Assembly (NCBI GenBank): GCA_028279245.1
Contig: JANQOE010000054.1
Coordinates: 1-46,747, forward strand
Direction: 5' to 3'
DNA: 46,747 nt
Source: Alphaproteobacteria bacterium
Lineage (GTDB): Bacteria; Pseudomonadota; Alphaproteobacteria; UBA6615
The notes beneath the pieces are model-generated. The model saw nothing but the letters and a program-made list of their open reading frames with translations, searched no databases and was not told the DNA's origin. The number at the start of each line of letters is the position of its first letter. Positions within the stretch are counted from its first letter, which is position 1. A program made the position numbers and the translations under genes. Below, piece by piece: positions 26,045-34,758 of this stretch.

Positions 26045-27721
26045 GTGTACGACTATGTTATCGCCGGTGGGGGCGTCGCCGGTTGCGTGTTGGCCTATCG
26101 GCTGAGCGAAGATCCCAATGTGCGCGTTGCGGTCCTGGAGTATGGCCGCGCGGGTAATCACAAGAAGACGATCGTCAGAATGCCGCTCGGCATGGTCTGC
26201 TTCATGATGCCGAACCTTGCCTTCCTCGGCGGGCCGAAGATGACCTACATGTTCAAGGGCGAGCGCAATCAAGGCCTCGGTGGCAACACGCTCGACCTGC
26301 CGCGCGGCAAGGCGGTCGGCGGTTCCTCCATGATCAACGGGATGATCTACATCCGCGGACAGCACGAGGATTTCGACAGGTGGGAAACGCTCGGCGCGAC
26401 CGGGTGGGGCCGCGACGAGATGCTGAAATACTTCAAGAAATCCGAAAACTTCGAGATTGCCGATAACCCGGACTACACACCGAACTTCAACATCAACGGC
26501 CGCCCTGTCCGTGACCAGATCGACCTCGGCTATCACGGCACCGGCGGCCCCTACAACGTGGCACCGCCCCGCGATCCGAACCCGATGTGCGATGTCTATT
26601 TCGAGGCCTGCAAACAGGCGGGCTTCAACATCAATCCGGACTTCAACGGCGCCAGCCAGGAAGGCATTGGGTATCACTGGCTGCAACAAAAGGGCGGTCA
26701 GCGCTGGGGCATGGAATCCGCCTATGCGTTGCCCTGCAAGGATCGGCCGAACGTCGAGTTCATCACCGAAGCGCGGATCCGCAAACTCGTGCTCAACGGC
26801 AAAAAGGTCACCGGCGTTGAGTATGACCAAGGCGGTGAGACAAAAACCATCTCCGCCGAACGGGAGGTGATCCTTTCGGCGGGTTCGTTCAACTCACCGC
26901 AGGTGCTAATGCTGTCCGGCATCGGGCCGGGGCACGAACTGGTGAAACAGGGCATCGAGGTGCAGCACGAGCTGCCCGGCGTTGGCCAGAATCTGCAAGA
27001 TCACATCGACACCTGGGTGAAACAAAAGTCGACGTCGCGTATCACCTACGGTCTGTCGCTGCCGGTCCTGCACCGGAACGTCGGCCACGTGCTCAAATGG
27101 ATCTTTTCCCGGCGCGGTGCCTTCTCATCGAACACCGCTGAGGCTGGTGGCTTCGTCAAGTCCCACGATGGGGTCGACCGACCGGATCTGCAGTTGTTTT
27201 TCTGTACGACGATCGCATCGGCCCAGGCCTCCGACAGCTTCTTCGCCCATGGTTGGGCGATGCACGCCACGGATTTGCGCCCCTATTCGCGCGGCCATGT
27301 CGGTCTGCATTCCGCGGACCCATATGACCAGCCGCTCATCCAGCACAATTTCTGCCAGGATGACCGGGACATGCAAAACCTGGTGCGGGGCATCCACATC
27401 ATGCGGCGGATCACCGACCAGCCGGCGTTCAAGGCGCATCTCGGCGAGGAAATGGAGCCGGGCCGGGAAGTCCAGTCCGACGACGACCTGCGAAACTACA
27501 TTAAGACCAACTGCATGACCATGTACCACCCGACGTCGACGTGTTCGATGGGGATTGGTCCGATGGCGGTGACCGATCCGGGCAGCCTACGCGTGCATGG
27601 GTTGGAGGGACTGCGGGTCATCGACGCATCGGTGTTTCCCTGTGTCACCTCCGGCAACACAATGGCGCCAACGGTCGCGGTTGCCGAGAAAGGCGCCGAC
27701 CTGATTAAAGCCGGGACCTAG
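26045..27721 (+). CDS. GMC-family FAD oxidoreductase (choline-dehydrogenase-like)
   Basis: 558 residues. GMC enzymes oxidise alcohols using FAD. The dinucleotide motif is YVIAGGGVAGCVLAYRL at the N-terminus. GMC signature 1 is LPRGKAVGGSSMINGMIYIRG, signature 2 is GSFNSPQVLMLSGIGP, and the catalytic His lies in TMYHPTSTCSMG, followed by SGNTMAPTVAVAEKGADLI. The substrate is unknown; choline dehydrogenase is the commonest annotation for such sequences. GTG 26045 has GGAGG 7 bases before it, whereas ATG 26039 would lie right on that site, so GTG is preferred. No betaine-pathway partner is adjacent. Confidence 0.87.
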   Translation: MYDYVIAGGGVAGCVLAYRLSEDPNVRVAVLEYGRAGNHKKTIVRMPLGMVCFMMPNLAFLGGPKMTYMFKGERNQGLGGNTLDLPRGKAVGGSSMINGMIYIRGQHEDFDRWETLGATGWGRDEMLKYFKKSENFEIADNPDYTPNFNINGRPVRDQIDLGYHGTGGPYNVAPPRDPNPMCDVYFEACKQAGFNINPDFNGASQEGIGYHWLQQKGGQRWGMESAYALPCKDRPNVEFITEARIRKLVLNGKKVTGVEYDQGGETKTISAEREVILSAGSFNSPQVLMLSGIGPGHELVKQGIEVQHELPGVGQNLQDHIDTWVKQKSTSRITYGLSLPVLHRNVGHVLKWIFSRRGAFSSNTAEAGGFVKSHDGVDRPDLQLFFCTTIASAQASDSFFAHGWAMHATDLRPYSRGHVGLHSADPYDQPLIQHNFCQDDRDMQNLVRGIHIMRRITDQPAFKAHLGEEMEPGREVQSDDDLRNYIKTNCMTMYHPTSTCSMGIGPMAVTDPGSLRVHGLEGLRVIDASVFPCVTSGNTMAPTVAVAEKGADLIKAGT

Positions 27722-27757
27722 CGGACATCACCAACCGACAGTCGGCGGGAGTAAGCG

Positions 27758-28678
27758 TCAGAACTTCTGCGGGACGTAGAGATCGTCCGGCAGCACTTTA
27801 CGTTCGTAATCCGGGTTCGACTCCCGGTCCGGCAAGGTCACATCGTCATGCGGCACGTCTTCGTAGGGAACTTGCTGCAACAGATGGCTGATGCAATTCA
27901 GCCGCGCCTGTTTCTTGTCGTTGCCCTCGACAATCCACCAGGGCGCTTCATCGATGTTCGTCCGCTCGAACATCTCCTCCTTCACCTTGGTGTAGCGTTC
28001 CCAGCGCACCCGCGACTGCAGATCCATCGGGCTGAGCTTCCACTGCTTCATCGGGTCGTGAATCCGCATCAGGAAGCGTAGCTGTTGTTCCTGGTCGGTG
28101 ATTGAGAACCAGTATTTCACCAGCTTGATGCCGGAGCGGACCAGCATCCGCTCGAACTCGGGCACGTCATGGAAGAAGTCCTGGACCTGGTCGGGCGTAG
28201 CAAACCCCATCACCCGCTCCACACCGGCGCGGTTGTACCAGGAGCGGTCGAAGAGCACGATTTCGCCGCCGGCCGGCAGGTGCGGCACATAGCGCTGGAA
28301 GTACCACTGGGTTTTCTCGCGATCGGTTGGCGCCGGCAGCGCGACGACGCGGCACACCCGCGGATCGAGACGTTGGGAAATACGTTTGATCACCCCGCCC
28401 TTACCGGCGGCATCGCGCCCTTCAAAGATCACGACGAGTTTGTATTGGTTGGTGACGACCCAGTCCTGGAGTTTCACCAGTTCGGCCTGTAGCCGGAACA
28501 GCTCGCGGAAATAGACGCGCCGTTCGATAACCGGCTCGTGCCGCAGGTCGGTAATCTCGCTTAGCCCTCGGCTAAGGCGCTCATCGTCGATCTCCATTTC
28601 GAGCTCTTCGTCGAAGCTGTCCTCCAACTCCGCTTCGACCCAGCTCTTCCCGCCACTTCCATCCTGTTTCGTCGCCAT
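27758..28678 (-). CDS. ppk2: Polyphosphate kinase 2
   Basis: 306 residues. PPK2 enzymes transfer phosphate between polyphosphate and nucleotides, usually making GTP or ATP from the diphosphate. It has Walker A GRDAAGKGG at 87-95, lid residues near LPAPTDREKTQWYFQRY, and Walker B FDRSWYNRAGVERVMGF from about 143. It is a single-domain class I type judged by length. The acidic N-terminus (EAELEDSFDEELEMEIDDE) is variable. ATG 28678 has a GGAAG-type site; the longer TTG frame to 28753 is rejected. Downstream of the MarR gene on the same strand (82-base gap). Confidence 0.9.
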   Translation of the reverse strand: MATKQDGSGGKSWVEAELEDSFDEELEMEIDDERLSRGLSEITDLRHEPVIERRVYFRELFRLQAELVKLQDWVVTNQYKLVVIFEGRDAAGKGGVIKRISQRLDPRVCRVVALPAPTDREKTQWYFQRYVPHLPAGGEIVLFDRSWYNRAGVERVMGFATPDQVQDFFHDVPEFERMLVRSGIKLVKYWFSITDQEQQLRFLMRIHDPMKQWKLSPMDLQSRVRWERYTKVKEEMFERTNIDEAPWWIVEGNDKKQARLNCISHLLQQVPYEDVPHDDVTLPDRESNPDYERKVLPDDLYVPQKF

Positions 28679-28760
28679 TCCCGTCTTCCGTTGCTGCATT
28701 TCGACCTTAACAGTGCAAGCTAGTGCCCCCGCATGACAAGCCAAAGGGCGCAACCTAGCT

Positions 28761-29207
28761 TTAGGAGTCGGATTCGGTCAGCCGTGCAAGCAGCCGCGCC
28801 AGTGTTTGCTGATCCTTCTTGCCAAGCCGGTCCATCAAGCGGCGCTCGATCCGCCGTTTGATACGGTTGGCATCCGTCAACATAGCCAAGCCCCGGTCGG
28901 TAAAACGGATGATGCGGGCGCGCCGGTCGGCCGGGTCTGGGACACGCTCGACCAGACCCCGCGTAACCAAATCGTCGATAAGCTGCTGCACCGCCTGCTT
29001 GCTCAGCCCAAGTCGCTCGACCAACAGGCCCTGGGGCGTGCCGTCTCGCTCCATGTGACCCAGGACATTCGCCTGCGCCCGGCCGAACCATGGGTAGTCG
29101 GCCGCCCGCATCTCGGCGATGAACTGATCGATCCAAAGCTGGCTGGCGGCCCACAGGCGCCAGCCGACATGGTCCAGTAACTCCGGTTCCGGCCGCTTCT
29201 TAGTCAA
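28761..29207 (-). CDS. MarR-family transcriptional regulator
   Basis: A 148-residue winged-helix regulator: helices around LLDHVGWRLWAASQLWIDQF, the DNA-recognition region LVERLGLSKQAVQQLIDDLVTRGLVERVPDPADRRARIIRFTDRG, and a C-terminal dimerisation helix. The start is TTG 29207, which lies inside a perfect palindrome (29203-29217), so a bound repressor would cover the start codon; no clear ribosome-binding site precedes it. Divergent from the DOMON gene across 75 bases with two identical-type palindromes, which argues for autoregulation and control of the DOMON unit. Confidence 0.85.
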   Translation of the reverse strand: MTKKRPEPELLDHVGWRLWAASQLWIDQFIAEMRAADYPWFGRAQANVLGHMERDGTPQGLLVERLGLSKQAVQQLIDDLVTRGLVERVPDPADRRARIIRFTDRGLAMLTDANRIKRRIERRLMDRLGKKDQQTLARLLARLTESDS

Positions 29208-29217
29208 GGGGCTTGAC
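29203..29217. promoter_or_regulatory. Palindromic operator candidate 1 (GTCAAG-N3-CTTGAC)
   Basis: Perfect inverted repeat GTCAAG GGG CTTGAC, overlapping the TTG start codon of the MarR gene. Same 6-base arms and spacing as the site 36 bases away (centre to centre). Probable MarR binding site by position and symmetry. Confidence 0.72.
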
Positions 29218-29238
29218 GATCTTCCCTAGGTCGATATA

Positions 29239-29253
29239 GTCAAGAAACTTGAC
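29239..29253. promoter_or_regulatory. Palindromic operator candidate 2 (GTCAAG-N3-CTTGAC)
   Basis: Perfect inverted repeat GTCAAG AAA CTTGAC in the MarR/DOMON divergent gap. Both sites are preceded by TA on the left, giving a shared TAGTCAAG-N3-CTTGAC. TTGACA at 29249-29254 could act as a -35 for the DOMON gene, which would make binding here repressive, but no good -10 is seen. Confidence 0.72.
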
Positions 29254-29282
29254 AATACGGTTTTATCAGGGAGTTAACAAGC

Positions 29283-29789
29283 TTGCACCGCAGGACCATT
29301 CTTGGCACCGCCCTGGCCTCCGCCATGTTTCCCTTTGCCGCATCCGCCGTGCCCGCGCGACAAGCCGTCACGGCTGGCGGCATGCACTTCACCTGGCGCC
29401 ACGAGCAAGACCGCTTCATCGCCACCTTGCGCGCACCCACCCAAGGCTGGCTCGCCGCCGGCTTCAACGAACGGCAACAGCTCAAGGGCACGCGCTTTGT
29501 AATCGCCCACGTGAGCACCGGCGCGGCGAAGGCGGAATTGCATCTGGCCGAGGTGCCAACGCACCGGAACATCGAGGACCTCGGCGGCCAACCGGATCTA
29601 CAGGTCCACGAACACGACTACGCCAACGGCATGTCGCACCTGGTCTTCTCATTGCCGGCTAACGGCGACGGGCCGCATAGCCTGGCGCTCCAGCCTGGCG
29701 CAGAGTTTCACCTCATGCTCGCTTGGAGCCACGCGCGCGACTTTGATCACCACTCCGCCTGGCGCGGCCACTTCGACGTCATCCTCTAG
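29283..29789 (+). CDS. Secreted DOMON-domain protein
   Basis: 168 residues. The N-terminus MHRRTILGTALASAMFPFAA is a signal peptide with a likely cleavage after SAVPA or ASA; the RR pair could make it a Tat substrate, but the motif is incomplete. The mature part resembles a DOMON domain: MHFTWRHEQDRFIATLRAPTQGWLAAGFN, then VIAHVSTGAAKAELHLAEVPTHR, and FHLMLAWSHARDFDHHSAWRGHFDVIL. DOMON domains bind heme or sugars in redox settings. The start is TTG 29283 with GGGAG 9 bases upstream. Divergent from MarR; the unknown 107-residue gene follows 20 bases later. Confidence 0.75.
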   Translation: MHRRTILGTALASAMFPFAASAVPARQAVTAGGMHFTWRHEQDRFIATLRAPTQGWLAAGFNERQQLKGTRFVIAHVSTGAAKAELHLAEVPTHRNIEDLGGQPDLQVHEHDYANGMSHLVFSLPANGDGPHSLALQPGAEFHLMLAWSHARDFDHHSAWRGHFDVIL

Positions 29790-29809
29790 CTAAACAAGGA
29801 AGCATCACG

Positions 29810-30133
29810 ATGATTCTGGAACGGAATCAACTTGCCGTCTTGATGACCGGCAACACCCTCTACATCGACATCGGCAAGCATACCGATGCCGTGGTCTACT
29901 ATGGCGTCGCGAACGACGCCTACATGCGGCTGCCGGGCAGCGACGCGCTCATGCGCGGCGATTGGCAGTTCCGCGAGACCGGCTACAGCGTTGAATGGCG
30001 TGGTGGGCCGAAAGGCGATTGGGCCATCGACCATGAAGCCGGCCGCTTCACCTACCTGGACGGCGACCACCAGGTTCGCGGGACCGTGTCGAAGATCGTG
30101 CCCGGCGATGCGGAGCAATTTGCCGCTGCTTAG
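29810..30133 (+). CDS. Hypothetical protein, 107 residues
   Basis: I do not recognise this family. The protein is soluble and mixed alpha/beta by appearance, with several aromatic-rich strands (YIDIGKHTDAVVYYGVAND, FRETGYSVEWRGG, GRFTYLDGDHQVRG). No signal peptide, helix bundle or catalytic motif is visible. AAGGAAG about 8 bases before ATG 29810 is a good ribosome-binding site. It lies 20 bases after the DOMON gene, so it belongs to the same MarR-flanked unit. Confidence 0.75.
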   Translation: MILERNQLAVLMTGNTLYIDIGKHTDAVVYYGVANDAYMRLPGSDALMRGDWQFRETGYSVEWRGGPKGDWAIDHEAGRFTYLDGDHQVRGTVSKIVPGDAEQFAAA

Positions 30134-30155
30134 CGTGACCCCGGCGGCATGCTAA

Positions 30156-30188
30156 GATGGTGCGCTTTCATTGTGAGGACGCACCATC
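30156..30188. promoter_or_regulatory. Inverted repeat around the fumarase ribosome-binding site
   Basis: GATGGTGCG (30156-30164) and CGCACCATC (30180-30188) form a perfect 9-bp inverted repeat with a 15-base loop. The loop contains GAGGA, the likely ribosome-binding site, and the right arm ends 3 bases before ATG 30192. It may be an RNA hairpin that affects translation, or an operator. Confidence 0.5.
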
Positions 30189-30191
30189 CGC

Positions 30192-31808
30192 ATGACCGAG
30201 CCCACCATCCCCTTGCTGTTCCCGCTGGGTGAAGACCGCACCGACTACACGAAGCTGACCGCCGACCATGTTTCGACGGCCGACTTCGATGGCGAGCCCG
30301 TGCTGAAAGTGGAGGGGGAGGGGCTCAGGCTGCTGTCGGAGCGGGCGTTCTTCGACATCAACCACTATCTGCGCGCCGGCCACCTGGCCCAACTGCGCAA
30401 GATCCTCGACGATCCCGAGGCCTCGCCCAACGACAAATACGTCGCCCTCGACTTGCTGAAGAACGCCAACATCGCCGCCGGCGGCATCCTGCCGATGTGC
30501 CAGGACACCGGCACGGCGATCATCATGGGCAAGAAGGGCCGCCGCGTTTGGACCGGCGGCAACGACGACGGCTATCTGGGCCAGGGCGTGCTCGACGCCT
30601 ACGCCAAGGCGAACCTGCGCTACAGCCAGGTCGCGCCTCTCGCCATGTTCCAGGAGCAGAACACCCGCAACAACCTGCCGGCGCAGATCGAGATCTATGC
30701 CGAAGGCGAGGACGCCTACAAACTCCTGTTCATCGCCAAAGGCGGCGGCTCGGCCAACAAGTCCTTCTTCTACCAGGCGACCCCGTCGACCCTGACCCAA
30801 AACCGCCTGCTGCCGTTCCTTGAGGAAAAGATCCGCAGCATCGGCACCGCCGCCTGTCCGCCCTACCACCTGGCTGTCGTCATCGGCGGCACCAGTGCCG
30901 AGATGACCATGAAGGCGGTCAAGCTCGCCACCTGCCGGTACCTGGACAGTCTGCCGACTGCCGGTACCGAGGTCGGCCAGGCGTTCCGCGACCTGGAGAT
31001 GGAAGAGCAGATCTTCGCCATGACCCAGCAACTCGGCATCGGCGCCCAGTTCGGTGGCAAGTATTTCGCCCATGACGTCCGGGTCATCCGCATGCCCCGC
31101 CACGGTGCCAGCCTGCCGATTGGCATCGGCGTCTCCTGTTCGGCCGACCGCCAGGCTCTCGGCAAGATCACCCGCGACGGAATCTATCTCGAACAATTGG
31201 AAACCAACCCGGCCAAATACCTGCCGGACGTCGAGGTCGAACTCGAAGGCGAGGTGGTCGACATCGATCTCAACCAGCCGATGGACGAGATCCGCCGCAT
31301 CCTCAGCCAACATCCGATCCGTACCCGGGTTTCGCTGAGCGGCCCGATGATCGTCGCCCGCGACGCCGCCCACACCCGTCTAATGACGGCGCTGGAAAAG
31401 GGCGAGCCGCTCCCCGACACCTTCCGCAATCACCCGATCTACTACGCCGGGCCGGCCAAGACGCCGGACGGCTACGCCACCGGCTCCTTCGGCCCGACCA
31501 CCGCCGGCCGGATGGACTCTTTCGTCGAGCCGTTCCAGGCCGCGGGCGGCTCTTTCGTCATGCTGGCCAAGGGCAACCGCAGCCCGGCCGTCCGCGCCGC
31601 CTGCAAGAAACATGGCGGCTTCTATTTGGGTTCGATCGGCGGCCCCGGCGCGCGGCTCGCCCAAGATTGCATCAAGAAGGTTGAAACCGTCGCCTTCGAC
31701 GACCTGGGCATGGAGGCCATCCGCCGCATCGAGGTCGAAGACTTCCCCGCCTTCATTATCATTGACGATAAGGGGAACGACTTCTTCGCCGAGTTGAAGG
31801 TGAGCTAG
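30192..31808 (+). CDS. fumA: Class I fumarate hydratase
   Basis: 538 residues, the iron-sulfur type that interconverts fumarate and malate in the TCA cycle. The N-terminal half carries [18 protein letters not shown] with a cluster Cys, [15 protein letters not shown], and [11 protein letters not shown]. The C-terminal half has [47 protein letters not shown] and [20 protein letters not shown]. Length fits the fused alpha-beta form. Class I enzymes are oxygen-sensitive, relevant next to a hemerythrin gene. ATG 30192. Confidence 0.94.
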   Translation: MTEPTIPLLFPLGEDRTDYTKLTADHVSTADFDGEPVLKVEGEGLRLLSERAFFDINHYLRAGHLAQLRKILDDPEASPNDKYVALDLLKNANIAAGGILPMCQDTGTAIIMGKKGRRVWTGGNDDGYLGQGVLDAYAKANLRYSQVAPLAMFQEQNTRNNLPAQIEIYAEGEDAYKLLFIAKGGGSANKSFFYQATPSTLTQNRLLPFLEEKIRSIGTAACPPYHLAVVIGGTSAEMTMKAVKLATCRYLDSLPTAGTEVGQAFRDLEMEEQIFAMTQQLGIGAQFGGKYFAHDVRVIRMPRHGASLPIGIGVSCSADRQALGKITRDGIYLEQLETNPAKYLPDVEVELEGEVVDIDLNQPMDEIRRILSQHPIRTRVSLSGPMIVARDAAHTRLMTALEKGEPLPDTFRNHPIYYAGPAKTPDGYATGSFGPTTAGRMDSFVEPFQAAGGSFVMLAKGNRSPAVRAACKKHGGFYLGSIGGPGARLAQDCIKKVETVAFDDLGMEAIRRIEVEDFPAFIIIDDKGNDFFAELKVS

Positions 31809-31907
31809 GCAGGCGGGCACCGCTCCGCCCTTGGTCATGATGGTAAACGCAATCTAAACGAAGACCGGCCATACCGGAGGAGCAACTCAGGCAAATGAGG
31901 GCGCCCT

Positions 31908-32597
31908 GTGCCCTACTGTGACCCCACGCAGCAGACCGGACCGTTCTTCAAGTGGTCCAAGGACATCGAAACCGGGATCCGGCTGATCGACATCGACCAT
32001 CGGTCGTTGGTCGATATCGTCAACGAAATGCATGAACAGCACCGGGCCGGCACCTTCGAAGCGGCCGTGCCGAACCTGATCCGCCTGCTGCTCCAATACT
32101 GCACCGAGCATTTCTTCCGCGAAGAAAAGATCATGGAGGAATACGGCTATCCCGGCCTGCGCCTGCATCGGGAACGTCATCGGGGCATCCTACGGTTCGT
32201 TCATGCACTGCGGGTGGTCGCACTCGACCGGCCGGAGCGGATCGATCCGGACAAGATGCTGCGGTTCTTGCAGGACTGGCTCGTCAACCACATCGGCAAG
32301 TCGGATATGGACTACGTCAAACACATCCGCCAGAGCATGCTTGGCGTCGGTGCGCGGCATGACGGTGAGTCGTTGGAGGAGTCCCTGCCGGCGCCGTCGA
32401 AGGCGAAGGAAGTGAAGATCGAACTCACCCTGCCGCCACAAGACGCGCTGCTCATCCAGCAGATCGCAGAGATCGTTCGTCACTCCAGAGCCGATGCGCT
32501 GGAACTCGAGAAGTTGACCCAAGAGGTGCTGAATCGCAGCACATTTCAGATTCCATTCGAGGAATGTGAAGAGCTGATTCACGATCTGATGCGTTGA
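31908..32597 (+). CDS. Bacteriohemerythrin with C-terminal extension
   Basis: 229 residues. A hemerythrin four-helix bundle occupies about residues 10-145 with the di-iron ligands visible: His31 (DIDHRSL), His68 and Glu72 (EHFFREE), His87/His91 (HRERH), and His128 with Asp133 (NHIGKSD). It binds O2 reversibly. Residues about 146-229 (KIELTLPPQDALLIQQIAEIVRHSRADALELEKLTQEVL) form an extra helical region that I cannot assign. The start is GTG 31908 with GAGGGC upstream. Confidence 0.87.
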   Translation: MPYCDPTQQTGPFFKWSKDIETGIRLIDIDHRSLVDIVNEMHEQHRAGTFEAAVPNLIRLLLQYCTEHFFREEKIMEEYGYPGLRLHRERHRGILRFVHALRVVALDRPERIDPDKMLRFLQDWLVNHIGKSDMDYVKHIRQSMLGVGARHDGESLEESLPAPSKAKEVKIELTLPPQDALLIQQIAEIVRHSRADALELEKLTQEVLNRSTFQIPFEECEELIHDLMR

Positions 32598-32716
32598 GCC
32601 ACTCGGGTCTTTCCCGGACAAGACGCCGTGGCCTTTGATGGCCGCCGTTTCAGGTTGTCGCCCACCGTCACAAGTGATTGTATCTCCGTCATGAGGACCG
32701 GTTCGCAACGCATGGG

Positions 32717-33499
32717 ATGACCACGCCTGACGCCGAACGCACCATTATCCTCCAGAGCCACCGCGCCGATCCCCCGCCACCGATAACGACCTGCATCGAC
32801 ACCGTCCGCGCCTGGGCCAGCGACGCTGGACACGACTATGCGTTCGAGCGCGACGAACTGTTCAACCGGCTACCGTCTTGGTTTGTCGAAGCGGTTGCCG
32901 ACAACCGGCTGATGATGTCGGACCTGGCACGTCTGCTTTGGCTAAGGGAACAACTCGACCGCTACGACCTCGCCGTCTGGATTGATGCGGATGTCCTGGT
33001 CTTCGCGCCGGAGCGGTTTGCCATCCACTGCGGCGGCAGCTATGGCGTTTGCCGTGAGACTTGGATCCGGCGCGGCGGCCGCGGCCAGTTCCTCGCGACC
33101 CACGGCCTGCACAATGCCCTGTTGGCATTCCGCCGGAACAATCCGCTGCTCGATTTCTACATCTATGCGTGCGGCGCGCTGGTGCACAATCGCGCGTCAA
33201 ACCTGGTCGATCACGCCCTTGGGCCCGATCTGCTCGGCCGTTTCGCCGACGTGTTGGGCGCCAACATAATCCCCAATGTCGGCCTGTTCAGCCCCGTTGT
33301 CACGGCGGCGGTCGCAGCGGGGAAGGGCAGGGCCGTTGCGGCCTATCGGGCAGCCCACGGCGAACCGGTGTACGCCGCCAACATGTGCGCTTCGTTCCTC
33401 GGCCGGCCCGCCAACGACGGCGGCCTCACACCGCGCACTTTGGAGCGGGCGATCACCAAGCTGCTGAAGACCGGTGGGGCGATCGTCAACGGTTACTGA
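32717..33499 (+). CDS. Putative GT-A type glycosyltransferase-like protein
   Basis: About 260 residues. TIILQSHR and TVRAWASDAGHDYAFERDELFNRLPSWF are followed by SDLARLLWLREQLDRYDLAVWIDADVLVFAP, where DAD looks like the DXD metal/sugar-nucleotide motif of GT-A enzymes. The middle GQFLATHGLHNALLAFRRNNPLLDFYIY resembles the acceptor region of such proteins. No signal or membrane segment. The donor and acceptor are unknown. ATG 32717 is chosen; a TTG at 32678 is in frame and there is no strong ribosome-binding site. It overlaps the convergent pentapeptide gene by 7 bases. Confidence 0.62.
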   Translation: MTTPDAERTIILQSHRADPPPPITTCIDTVRAWASDAGHDYAFERDELFNRLPSWFVEAVADNRLMMSDLARLLWLREQLDRYDLAVWIDADVLVFAPERFAIHCGGSYGVCRETWIRRGGRGQFLATHGLHNALLAFRRNNPLLDFYIYACGALVHNRASNLVDHALGPDLLGRFADVLGANIIPNVGLFSPVVTAAVAAGKGRAVAAYRAAHGEPVYAANMCASFLGRPANDGGLTPRTLERAITKLLKTGGAIVNGY

Positions 33500-34758
33500 G
33501 CGGGGAAGTTCGCCCGGTCGACCTCGGCCCGCTCGAAGCTGGTTTGGTTCAAGATCGCGCCGTCCAGATTGGCATGCTCCAGCTTGCAGTCGTCGAAGCA
33601 GGCATGTCCGAGGTTGGCGCCGCCTAGTTGTGCGCCGGTGAGATTGGAGCCGGTCATATCCACGTTCATCAGATTGGATGGCCACAGGCGCCCGGTGGGC
33701 AGGCCTTTGCTGTCCTTGATGTCGGTCACTCCGAGATTGACGTTCATCAGGTTTGCCTTCCGCACAACGGCGCTTTTCAGATTCGCCCCGGCCAGGTCCG
33801 TATCCGCGAGGCTCGCATTGTCGAACACCGCCTCGGACAGATCGGACATCACGAACTTCCCACCGGCGAGATTGGCACCGGTGAAGTTGCAGCCGCGCAG
33901 AGTCGCGCCGCTCAAGTCAATTCCGGGGAAGTCGACATGGTTGAGATCGCGGCCATCGAGCTTGGCCCGCTCGCCCTGCGCGCCGAAGCTGTCGATCCAG
34001 AGTTTGTGTTTCTTCAGCACGACCTGAATGTCGGGGTCCAGGTCTTCCATCGTCCGGCCGACGTTAGCGCCCGTCATGTCGGCCTTGGAAAGATCGACAC
34101 CGTCGAGGTTGGCGCCGACCAACTCCGCGTTGCGCAGGATCGCGCCGGTGAGATCTGCACCCGAGAGTTGGGCACCGCAGAGGTTGGCACCGGTCAGGTC
34201 GGTCCCCGTCAACACGGCACCCGACAAGTCGACGTTGAGCAGATTCGAGTCCGTCAGATCGGCTAGGTTCATATAAGCGCCGGCGAGGTTCGCGCCCGAC
34301 AGGTCCGCATTGGCGATCATGGCTTTGGCCAGTTTCGCCCCGCGCAGGTTGGCGCCGGAAAGGTCGGCCTTCCGCTTGTGCTCCCCGTCCAGATCGTATT
34401 TGACCAGATCCAGGCTGCGGTCCCCGGCGGTCTGCGTGAGCAAGGCGCCGTCACGCAGGTCGGTTCCTTCCAGGCTCGCACCCGTCAGGTCCGCGCCGCG
34501 CAGATAGGCGCCGCGCATATCCGCGCCGGCCAGATTCGCCGCCCGCATGTCGGCACCACCCATGTCGACCCCGAACAGATCAGTGTCGGTCAGATCCGCG
34601 CCACGCATCATTGAACGGCTCAGGTTGGCACCGGTCATTTTGGCCTTGGAGAGCCGCACCGCATTGAGGTCGAATCCGGCGAGGTCGGCTAGGGAGAGGT
34701 CGGCCCTGGAGCCGTTCCCCGGGCGCTGCAGCCACTCGGCGTGCGCCTCCAGGCACAA
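33493..34758 (-). CDS. Pentapeptide-repeat protein
   Basis: 421 residues from TTG 34758. Most of the protein is A(D/N)LXX repeats in two blocks (about residues 19-105 and 130-240), interrupted by a repeat-poor insert near 240-272 (EDLDPDIQVVLKKHKLWIDSF), then a third repeat block to about 415. Such repeats fold into a right-handed quadrilateral beta-helix; roles range from gyrase protection to scaffolding. No membrane segment. The true start may be upstream: the frame reads INPAEFLLCLEAHAEWL across an ATT at 34777-34779 after a GGGGGA site. Confidence 0.9.
   Translation of the reverse strand: MCLEAHAEWLQRPGNGSRADLSLADLAGFDLNAVRLSKAKMTGANLSRSMMRGADLTDTDLFGVDMGGADMRAANLAGADMRGAYLRGADLTGASLEGTDLRDGALLTQTAGDRSLDLVKYDLDGEHKRKADLSGANLRGAKLAKAMIANADLSGANLAGAYMNLADLTDSNLLNVDLSGAVLTGTDLTGANLCGAQLSGADLTGAILRNAELVGANLDGVDLSKADMTGANVGRTMEDLDPDIQVVLKKHKLWIDSFGAQGERAKLDGRDLNHVDFPGIDLSGATLRGCNFTGANLAGGKFVMSDLSEAVFDNASLADTDLAGANLKSAVVRKANLMNVNLGVTDIKDSKGLPTGRLWPSNLMNVDMTGSNLTGAQLGGANLGHACFDDCKLEHANLDGAILNQTSFERAEVDRANFPAQ

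Noticed and set aside
27805..27840. CCGGG-TTCGACT-CCCGG looks exactly like a tRNA T-arm
   Set aside because: It lies inside the ppk2 coding sequence, encodes conserved C-terminal residues, and no matching acceptor, D-arm or anticodon stem is found about 60 bases away.
30168..31373. A 401-residue minus-strand frame opposite fumarase
   Set aside because: Composition typical of an antisense frame; fumarase motifs are intact on the plus strand.
33628..34266. A 212-residue plus-strand frame with regular GAGEI-type repeats
   Set aside because: The periodicity is the mirror of the pentapeptide repeat on the minus strand.
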